Source: Streptomyces sp. NBC_01255
GTDB taxonomy: Bacteria; Actinomycetota; Actinomycetes; Streptomycetales; Streptomycetaceae
Length of the DNA stretch: 64,000 nucleotides
Direction: 5' to 3'
Assembly: GCF_036226445.1 (NCBI RefSeq)
Contig: NZ_CP108474.1
Span: 6,324,001 to 6,388,000 of the forward strand
Shown: positions 58,037 through 64,000 of the stretch, one piece after another
Layout: every line of letters begins with the position of its first letter
How positions within the stretch are numbered: the stretch's first letter is position 1
Made by a program: the position numbers and the translations under genes
The notes under the pieces: generated by a model
The model's database searches: none
What the model was told of the DNA's origin: nothing
Seen by the model: the letters and a program-made list of their open reading frames with translations, nothing else

Positions 58037-61000
58037 ATGTCCTGGCTGTCCAGATTCAGCCTCGCGCAACGGGCCCTGATCGGGCTGACGTCCATCGTCG
58101 CGATCGTGTTCGGGGCGATCGCGATACCGCAGTTGAAGCAGCAGTTGTTCCCCTCGATCGAGCTCCCCATGGTCTCGATCCTCGCCCCGTACCAGGGGGC
58201 CTCTCCCGATGTGGTCGAGAAGCAGGTCGTCGAACCCCTGGAGAACAACCTCAAGGCCGTCGACGGCCTGAAGGGCGTCACCTCCACCGCCTCCGAGGGC
58301 ATGGCCGTCGTCATGGCCTCCTTCGACTACGGCGACGAGTCGACGAAGCAGCTCGTCGCCGACGTCCAGCAGGCCGTGAACCGGGCCCGCGCCCAGCTGC
58401 CCGACTCGGTCGACCCGCAGGTCGTGGCCGGCTCGACGGACGACATGCCGACCGTCGTCCTCGCCGCGGCCTCCGACAAGGACCCGCAGGCCCTCGCCGA
58501 CCTCCTGGAGCGGACCGTCGTGCCCGCCCTCGAAGGCATCGAGGGCGTCGGCCAGGTCTCCGTCAGCGGTGTCCAGGACGTCCAGATCTCCGTCGTCCCC
58601 GACGAGCGGAAGCTCGCCGCGGCCGGACTCAGCTCCATGAAGCTCGCCGAGGCGCTCCGCTCCGGCGGCGCCACGATGCCGGCCGGCTCCTTCTCGGAGG
58701 CCGGCAAGAGCCGCACGATCCAGGTCGGCGGCGGCTACACCTCCCTGCAGCAGATCGAGGATCTGCGCATCCCGTCGGCCACGCCCGGCAAGGGCAAGGC
58801 GGTCCGCCTCGGCGACGTCGCCACCGTCCGCCAGGAGGAGTCGCCGAGCGTCTCCCTCACCCGCACCAACGGCAAGCCCAGCCTCGCCGTCATGGCCACG
58901 ATGGACAAGGACGGCAGCGCCGTCGCCATCTCCGACGCCGTCGAGGAGAAGCTGCCCGACCTGCGCCGCGACCTCGGCGCGGGCGCCGAGCTGACCGTCG
59001 TCTCCGACCAGGGACCGGCCGTCGCCAAGGCGATCTCCGGCCTGACCACGGAGGGCGCGCTCGGCCTCGTCATGGCCGTCCTGGTGATCCTGGTCTTCCT
59101 GACCTCGATCCGCTCGACCCTGGTGACCGCGGTCTCCATCCCGCTCTCGGTCGTCCTGGCCCTGATCGTGCTGTGGACCCGCGACCTCTCGCTCAACATG
59201 CTGACCCTGGGCGCGCTCACCATCGCGATCGGCCGGGTCGTCGACGACTCGATCGTGGTCCTGGAGAACATCAAGCGTCACCTGGGCTACGGCGAGGAGC
59301 GTCAGGCCGCGATCATCACCGCGGTCCGCGAGGTGGCCGGCGCGGTCACCTCGTCCACGCTCACCACCGTCGCCGTCTTCCTGCCGATCGGTCTGACCGG
59401 CGGCATGATCGGCGAGCTGTTCGGCTCGTTCTCGCTGACGGTCACGGCGGCCCTGCTGGCCTCCCTGCTCGTCTCCCTGACCGTGGTCCCCGTCCTCTCG
59501 TACTGGTTCCTCCGCGCCCCCAAGGGCACCTCGGAGGACCTGGAGGAGGCCCGCAGGGTGGCCGAGGAGAAGGAGGAGAAGAGCCGTCTCCAGCGCCTGT
59601 ACGTGCCCGTCCTGCGGTTCGCGACCCGGCGCCGGATGATGAGCCTCGGCATCGCGCTCGTCGTCCTCGTCGTCACCTTCGGCATGGCCCCGCTCCTGAA
59701 GACGAACTTCTTCGACCAGGGCGAGCAGGAGGTGCTCAGCATCCAGCAGGAGCTGGCGCCCGGCACCAGCCTGAGCGCCTCCGACGAGGCCGCGAAGAAG
59801 ATCGAGAAGGTCCTCGCGGAGACCGAGGGCGTCAAGGACTACCAGGTCACCGTCGGCTCCTCCGGCTTCATGGCGGCCTTCGGCGGCGGCACCGGCTCCA
59901 ACCAGGCCTCGTACAAGATCAGCCTGGAGGACTCGGACGCGTACGAGAAGACCCGCGCCTCCATCGAGAAGGCGCTCGCCGCCCTCGACGGCATCGGCGA
60001 CACCACCATCGCGGCCGGCGACGGCTTCGGCAGCCAGGACCTGAGCGTGGTCGTCAAGGCCGCCGACCCGAAGGTCCTGGAGCAGGCCTCCGAGCAGGTC
60101 CGCACGGCGATCGCCGGGATGAAGGACGTCACCGACGTCCAGAGCGACCTCTCCCAGTCCGTGCCGCGCATCTCCGTCAAGGCCAACGCCAAGGCGGCCG
60201 ACGCGGGCTTCGACAGCGGCTCGCTCGGCATGATCGTCGCCCAGGCCGTCCGGGGCACCCCGGCCGCCAAGGCGATCCTCGACGACAGCGAGCGGGACGT
60301 CCTCATCACCTCGGCGAAGCCCGCCACCACCCTCGCCGAGCTGAAGGCCCTGCCGCTCGGTCCGGTGAAGCTGGGCGACATCGCCACCGTCGAGCTGGTC
60401 CCCGGCCCGGTCTCCATGACCCGGATCGACGGCGCCCGCGCGGCGACGATCTCGGCCAAGCCGACCGGTGACAACACCGGCGCGGTGAGCGCCTCGCTCC
60501 AGTCGGTGATCAACGCTCTGGACCTGCCCGAGGGCGCCACCGCCAGCATCGGCGGTGTCTCCGAGGACCAGACCGAGGCCTTCACCAACCTGTTCCTGGC
60601 GATGCTCGCGGCCGTCGCGATCGTCTTCATGCTGCTCGTGGCGACCTTCCGGTCGCTGATCCAGCCGCTGATCCTGCTGGTCTCGATCCCGTTCGCGGCG
60701 ACCGGCGCGATCGGTCTGCTCGTCGTCACGGACACGGCGATGGGCGTCCCGGCGATGATCGGCATGCTGATGCTGATCGGCATCGTCGTGACCAACGCGA
60801 TCGTCCTGATCGACCTGATCAACCAGTACCGGGCCCAGGGCCTGGGCGTCGTCGAAGCGGTGATCGAGGGCGGCCGGCACCGGCTCCGCCCGATCCTGAT
60901 GACCGCCCTGGCGACGATCTTCGCCCTGCTGCCGATGGCCCTCGGCATCACCGGTGAGGGCGGCTTCATCGCCCAGCCGCTCGCCGTGGTCGTGATCGGC

Positions 61001-61207
61001 GGTCTCGTCACCTCGACGCTGCTGACCCTGCTCCTCGTCCCGACGCTCTACGCGATGGTGGAGCTCCGCAAGGAGCGCCGCGCGAAGAAGAAGGCGGCGA
61101 GGAAGGGCGAGAAGGACGCGGCCGCGAAGAAGGGCGAGAAGGCGGAGATCCCGGAGCAGGGTGACGTCAGCCCGCTGGACGCCGGCCTGCTGGACGTCCT
61201 CGACTGA
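58037..61207 (+). CDS. RND transporter, HAE1/AcrB-like
   Basis: A 1056-residue efflux protein with the duplicated AcrB plan: a TM helix at residues of about 12-32 (LIGLTSIVAIVFGAIAIPQL), a large extracytoplasmic domain, a helix bundle around residues 340-500 (ALGLVMAVLVILVFLTSIRS, then TIAIGRVVDDSIVVLENIKR with the proton-relay Asp pair), a second periplasmic-type domain and a second bundle (VIDLINQY-like IVLIDLINQYRAQG). The C-terminal Lys/Ala/Glu tail is cytosolic. No membrane-fusion protein or outer-membrane partner is nearby, as expected for a monoderm. AGAAGAGAG precedes the ATG. A 19-bp terminator follows. Substrate unknown. Confidence 0.93.
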   Translation: MSWLSRFSLAQRALIGLTSIVAIVFGAIAIPQLKQQLFPSIELPMVSILAPYQGASPDVVEKQVVEPLENNLKAVDGLKGVTSTASEGMAVVMASFDYGDESTKQLVADVQQAVNRARAQLPDSVDPQVVAGSTDDMPTVVLAAASDKDPQALADLLERTVVPALEGIEGVGQVSVSGVQDVQISVVPDERKLAAAGLSSMKLAEALRSGGATMPAGSFSEAGKSRTIQVGGGYTSLQQIEDLRIPSATPGKGKAVRLGDVATVRQEESPSVSLTRTNGKPSLAVMATMDKDGSAVAISDAVEEKLPDLRRDLGAGAELTVVSDQGPAVAKAISGLTTEGALGLVMAVLVILVFLTSIRSTLVTAVSIPLSVVLALIVLWTRDLSLNMLTLGALTIAIGRVVDDSIVVLENIKRHLGYGEERQAAIITAVREVAGAVTSSTLTTVAVFLPIGLTGGMIGELFGSFSLTVTAALLASLLVSLTVVPVLSYWFLRAPKGTSEDLEEARRVAEEKEEKSRLQRLYVPVLRFATRRRMMSLGIALVVLVVTFGMAPLLKTNFFDQGEQEVLSIQQELAPGTSLSASDEAAKKIEKVLAETEGVKDYQVTVGSSGFMAAFGGGTGSNQASYKISLEDSDAYEKTRASIEKALAALDGIGDTTIAAGDGFGSQDLSVVVKAADPKVLEQASEQVRTAIAGMKDVTDVQSDLSQSVPRISVKANAKAADAGFDSGSLGMIVAQAVRGTPAAKAILDDSERDVLITSAKPATTLAELKALPLGPVKLGDIATVELVPGPVSMTRIDGARAATISAKPTGDNTGAVSASLQSVINALDLPEGATASIGGVSEDQTEAFTNLFLAMLAAVAIVFMLLVATFRSLIQPLILLVSIPFAATGAIGLLVVTDTAMGVPAMIGMLMLIGIVVTNAIVLIDLINQYRAQGLGVVEAVIEGGRHRLRPILMTALATIFALLPMALGITGEGGFIAQPLAVVVIGGLVTSTLLTLLLVPTLYAMVELRKERRAKKKAARKGEKDAAAKKGEKAEIPEQGDVSPLDAGLLDVLD

Positions 61208-61223
61208 CCGAGTCCCGGTGACA

Positions 61224-61267
61224 CCGGAAGGGGCGCCCCGCGAGCTGTCGCGGGGCGCCCCTTCCGG
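61224..61267. terminator. Bidirectional hairpin terminator
   Basis: A perfect 19-bp stem CCGGAAGGGGCGCCCCGCG with a 6-nt loop, between the convergent RND and nadA genes. Confidence 0.92.
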
Positions 61268-61286
61268 CGTACGTACGGGAGAACCG

Positions 61287-62459
61287 TTACGGCAGTGCCA
61301 GCATCCGCTCCAGGGCGAGCTTGGCGAAGCTCTCCGTCTCCCGGTCGACCTTGATCTGGTTGACCAGGTTGCCCTCGGCCAGGGACTCCAGGGTCCACAC
61401 CAGGTGCGGCAGGTCGATGCGGTTCATGGTCGAGCAGAAGCAGACCGTCTTGTCGAGGAAGACGATCTCCTTGTCCGGGTGCGCGTTGGCCACGCGCCGG
61501 ACCAGGTTCAGCTCGGTGCCGATCGCCCACTTCGAACCGGCCGGGGCCGCGTCCAGGGTGTTGATGATGTACTCGGTCGAGCCCACGTAGTCCGCGGCGG
61601 CGACGACCTCGTGCTTGCACTCCGGGTGGACCAGCACGTTCACGCCCGGGATGCGCTCACGGACGTCGTTGACCGAGTCCAGCGAGAAGCGGCCGTGCAC
61701 CGAGCAGTGACCCCGCCACAGGATCATCTTCGCGGCGCGCAGCTCCTCGACGGTGAGCCCGCCGTTGGGCTTGTGCGGGTTGTAGAGCACGCAGTCGTCC
61801 AGGGACAGGCCCATGTCGCGGACGGCGGTGTTGCGGCCCAGGTGCTGGTCCGGCAGGAAGAGGATCTTCTCGCCCTGCTCGAAGGCCCAGTCCAGCGCGC
61901 GCTTGGCGTTCGACGAGGTGCAGATCGTGCCCCCGTGCTTGCCGGTGAAGGCCTTGATGTCGGCCGAGGAGTTCATGTACGAGACGGGCACGACCTGCTC
62001 GGCGATGCCGGCCTCGGTCAGCACGTCCCAGCACTCGGCGACCTGCTCGGCGGTGGCCATGTCGGCCATCGAGCAGCCGGCCGCCAGGTCCGGCAGGACG
62101 ACCTTCTGGTCGTCGGTGGTGAGGATGTCGGCCGACTCCGCCATGAAGTGCACGCCGCAGAAGACGATGTACTCGGCCTCCGGCTTGGCGGCGGCGTCGC
62201 GCGCGAGCTTGAACGAGTCGCCGGTGACGTCGGCGAACTGGATGACCTCGTCACGCTGGTAGTGGTGGCCGAGCACGAAGACCTTGTCCCCGAGCTTCTC
62301 CTTGGCGGCGCGGGCGCGCTCCACGAGGTCCGGGTCGGAGGGCGACGGGAGATCGCCCGGACACTCCACGCCGCGCTCGCTCTTCGGGTCGGCCTCGCGG
62401 CCGAGCAGGAGCAGCGCGAGCGGCGTCGGCTGAACATCCAGGGGCTGGGCGGTGGTCAC
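61287..62459 (-). CDS. nadA: Quinolinate synthase
   Basis: A 390-residue [4Fe-4S] enzyme that condenses iminoaspartate with dihydroxyacetone phosphate to make quinolinate for NAD. Cluster cysteines are visible in YIVFCGVHFMAE, ILWRGHCSVHG and KTVCFCSTMNRIDLPH. Substrate-binding sequences VLGHHYQRDEVIQFAD and LPDQHLGRNTA are standard. The start is GTG 62459 (TTAQPLDVQPTPLALL) with AAAGGG 9 nt upstream; GTG 62468 is too close to that site. It is divergent from the A-type Fe-S carrier gene, and NadA is itself an Fe-S client. No nadB or nadC is in the window. Confidence 0.96.
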   Translation of the reverse strand: MTTAQPLDVQPTPLALLLLGREADPKSERGVECPGDLPSPSDPDLVERARAAKEKLGDKVFVLGHHYQRDEVIQFADVTGDSFKLARDAAAKPEAEYIVFCGVHFMAESADILTTDDQKVVLPDLAAGCSMADMATAEQVAECWDVLTEAGIAEQVVPVSYMNSSADIKAFTGKHGGTICTSSNAKRALDWAFEQGEKILFLPDQHLGRNTAVRDMGLSLDDCVLYNPHKPNGGLTVEELRAAKMILWRGHCSVHGRFSLDSVNDVRERIPGVNVLVHPECKHEVVAAADYVGSTEYIINTLDAAPAGSKWAIGTELNLVRRVANAHPDKEIVFLDKTVCFCSTMNRIDLPHLVWTLESLAEGNLVNQIKVDRETESFAKLALERMLALP

Positions 62460-62694
62460 GTCACGCACCCTTTCTTCGGGGAACCTTTTCGTCGAAATGA
62501 CGTTATCTATCATAACCGCTTCACGTCACGTTGACGATGTCCATAGTGTCGATGTGACGAATTCGCCGTCCGCGCTCCTGGACAGGGTGTGCGAGCATGA
62601 ATGAGGAAGACCCCACGCGGCCCGGAATGAATCCGGGGCACCGGCGGTTACCACTGTCGGCAAGCAGTCTCCGTACACACCGGGAGAGAAGCAG

Positions 62695-63051
62695 ATGTCC
62701 GTATCGGACGAGAAGACCACTGTCAGCGACGGCATCCTCCTGTCCGACGCCGCCGCGGCCAAGGTCAAGGCCCTCCTCGACCAGGAAGGCCGCGAGGACC
62801 TGGCCCTGCGCGTCGCCGTACAGCCCGGTGGCTGCTCCGGCCTGCGTTACCAGCTGTTCTTCGACGAGCGTTCGCTCGACGGCGATGTCGTGAAGGACTT
62901 CGACGGAGTCAAGGTCGTCACCGACCGCATGAGCGCCCCGTACCTCGGTGGTGCCTCGATCGACTTCGTCGACACCATCGAGAAGCAGGGCTTCACGATC
63001 GACAACCCGAACGCCACGGGCTCCTGCGCCTGCGGCGACTCGTTCAGCTAA
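62695..63051 (+). CDS. erpA: A-type iron-sulfur cluster carrier (ErpA/HesB-like)
   Basis: A 118-residue carrier that delivers Fe-S clusters to target enzymes. The three conserved cysteines are present in PGGCSGLRYQ and the C-terminal GSCACGDSF. An N-terminal extension of about 12 residues (SVSDEKTTVSDG) precedes the domain. GGGAGAGAAG lies just before the ATG. The gene is divergent from nadA, with a 235-nt spacer that shows no other gene, and is followed by a perfect hairpin. LipA and NadA, both in this window, are plausible clients. Confidence 0.93.
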   Translation: MSVSDEKTTVSDGILLSDAAAAKVKALLDQEGREDLALRVAVQPGGCSGLRYQLFFDERSLDGDVVKDFDGVKVVTDRMSAPYLGGASIDFVDTIEKQGFTIDNPNATGSCACGDSFS

Positions 63052-63071
63052 GTCGCACCACCCGCACGAAC

Positions 63072-63112
63072 GCGAGGGCGGCGGCCCGGGACTCCCGGGC
63101 CGCCGCCCTCGC
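63072..63112. terminator. Bidirectional hairpin terminator
   Basis: A perfect 19-bp stem GCGAGGGCGGCGGCCCGGG with an ACT loop, between the convergent carrier gene and the gene at the right edge. Confidence 0.92.
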
Positions 63113-63128
63113 GCATGTGCCGACAGGT

Positions 63129-64000
63129 CTACCGACGAGGTACGGCCTCCCCGCTCGCCGCGTCGACGACGGGCCGGTCGCCCAGCGGCCGGTCGAGCGT
63201 CACCGACTTCGTCACCTCGACCGCGATGGCGATGCACGCCTTGCCCGGTTCGGTGGGCGTCTCCTTCACCCGCACCGTGACCCGGTCCGCGCTCTCCCGG
63301 GCCGTCACCGTGTAGTCGCTGCACACCCCGCCCCAGAAGGTGACGGTCAGCTTCCGGCCGTCCCCCTCGGTCCGGAACGACTCGATCTGCCGCGCCGGAG
63401 AGGTGCCCTCGTCGGGCTCCGGCGTCGGCGAGGGCGACGGCTTAGCCGGCGGCGCCAGGAACTCCGGGGCCACCGCCGTCTGCGTCACCGTGTATGGCGC
63501 AGCGTCCGCGGGGTCCGCCGTGAACAGCCACGCCGGTACGAGCAGCCGCGCGCCGTCCACGTCCTGCGCGACCAGACCGAACACCGCGCGCGTCACCGGC
63601 ACCTGGTCCGGCTGCGCCATGTCCACGATCGTCTGGCAGGGCGCGCCCGGGGCGTCCGACCCGGTGCTCGGCTCGCCGAGGTCGGGCCTCCCGGCGGTCG
63701 GCTTCCCCGAGTCCGGCATTCCGGCGTCGGGCTTCCCGGCCTCCGGCATCGGGGCGTCGGGCTTCCCCGCCTCCGGCTCCCCGGCCGGCGGGGCGGTGGC
63801 GCAGCCGCCGATGCCGATCGGGCCGGTGCCCTTCGAGGCCTCGTTCAGCTCGGCGAGCGCCTTCTCCGCCCCGATCGCCGGGTACGTGTCGCCCTTCACC
63901 GGCTCCTTGAGCATCCCGCTCCCGGCGACCGGCCGGCCGTCCGGCCCGATGTGGAGCCCCGTCGACCAGCCGTACGTCGGGAGCCCGCCCACCACCGGCT
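63129..64000 (-). CDS. Large proline-rich protein, 5' part beyond the window
   Basis: The C-terminal 290 or so residues of a protein whose start lies past position 64000; the frame stays open to the edge. The visible part has a segment GLPTYGWSTGLHIGPDGRPV, then a repeat tract with units like EAGKPDAGMPDSGKP (about 40 residues), and a C-terminal domain (TVTFWGGVCSDYTVTARESA, then GKACIAIAVEVTKSVTLDRP) with two Cys that could form a disulfide, ending PLGDRPVVDAASGEAVPRR. It resembles secreted or membrane-anchored large proteins of Streptomyces; the anchor would be in the missing part. Function unknown. Confidence 0.8.
   Translation of the reverse strand, partial: PVVGGLPTYGWSTGLHIGPDGRPVAGSGMLKEPVKGDTYPAIGAEKALAELNEASKGTGPIGIGGCATAPPAGEPEAGKPDAPMPEAGKPDAGMPDSGKPTAGRPDLGEPSTGSDAPGAPCQTIVDMAQPDQVPVTRAVFGLVAQDVDGARLLVPAWLFTADPADAAPYTVTQTAVAPEFLAPPAKPSPSPTPEPDEGTSPARQIESFRTEGDGRKLTVTFWGGVCSDYTVTARESADRVTVRVKETPTEPGKACIAIAVEVTKSVTLDRPLGDRPVVDAASGEAVPRR

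Noticed and set aside
57806..60880. A 1024-residue minus-strand frame opposite the RND gene
   Set aside because: The Asp/His/Arg-rich product is the mirror of the RND gene; no domain is recognisable.
62597..62893. 98-residue plus-strand frame before the Fe-S carrier
   Set aside because: It overlaps the carrier gene in another frame, and its Ser/Arg/Thr-rich product looks like shadow sequence.

Overview
This 64 kb window is a piece of actinobacterial, almost certainly Streptomyces, chromosome. Base composition is very high in G+C, and coding regions have G or C at nearly every third codon position. GTG and TTG starts are common. The gene set and order (glnII, glnA, a DUF4191 gene, lipA/lipB, aceE, sucB, lpd, pepA, cob genes, pspA, nadA, an ErpA-like gene) is the conserved Streptomyces core. 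I saw no rRNA, tRNA, CRISPR array, transposase or prophage gene, so this is ordinary chromosome rather than a mobile island.

Layout. (1) 1-5.2 kb: a tyrosine phosphatase and an epimerase, a two-gene membrane unit with Met/His-rich segments (PepSY type), a winged-helix regulator and a 40-residue ORF. (2) 5.2-14.1 kb: nitrogen assimilation. glnII and glnA are both on the minus strand, and each is preceded by a four-box GlnR-like operator with 11-bp spacing. Between them lie a translationally coupled pair (a vWA protein resembling Ro60/TROVE proteins plus a helix-turn-helix partner), an oxidoreductase, a MocR regulator and an ArsC-like protein. (3) 14.1-19.8 kb: RDD and DUF4191 membrane proteins, lipoic acid synthesis (lipA, lipB), and a large regulator carrying a hexapeptide repeat. 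(4) 19.8-29.3 kb: accessory metabolism and regulation (FAD oxidoreductase, SDRs, TetR, WYL, a cytosolic Ser/Thr kinase with a coiled-coil tail). (5) 29.4-38.3 kb: pyruvate dehydrogenase E1 (aceE), a GntR regulator, an E2 with two lipoyl domains, lipoamide dehydrogenase, and leucyl aminopeptidase. lipA and lipB make the cofactor these complexes use.

(6) 38.5-45.8 kb is the most interesting part: a tight co-directional run with overlapping stops and starts. It encodes an Agd3-type secreted polysaccharide deacetylase, a PelF-type glycosyltransferase, a membrane protein of about 12 TM helices in the PelG/flippase position, a spherulin-4 (GH135, Sph3-like) hydrolase and a GH114 (Ega3-like) lipoprotein. 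A secreted FAS1 protein follows. This matches the parts list of fungal galactosaminogalactan and bacterial Pel synthesis, so I read it as a galactosamine-rich exopolysaccharide system.

(7) 46-52.8 kb: late cobalamin genes (cobS, cobT, and a cobU fused to a PhnP-like metallo-beta-lactamase domain), split by membrane genes (an LPG-synthase-like acyltransferase coupled to a rhomboid-like protein). (8) 52.9-57.9 kb: methyltransferase, DUF3043, pspA-pspAA envelope stress genes and a two-component system. (9) 58-64 kb: an HAE1-type RND transporter, nadA, an A-type Fe-S carrier (NadA, LipA and this carrier are all Fe-S linked), and the 3' part of a large proline-rich protein that runs off the right edge.

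Many genes end at long perfect hairpins. Several have no Shine-Dalgarno but a TAnnnT hexamer 6-8 nt before the start codon, which suggests leaderless transcripts.
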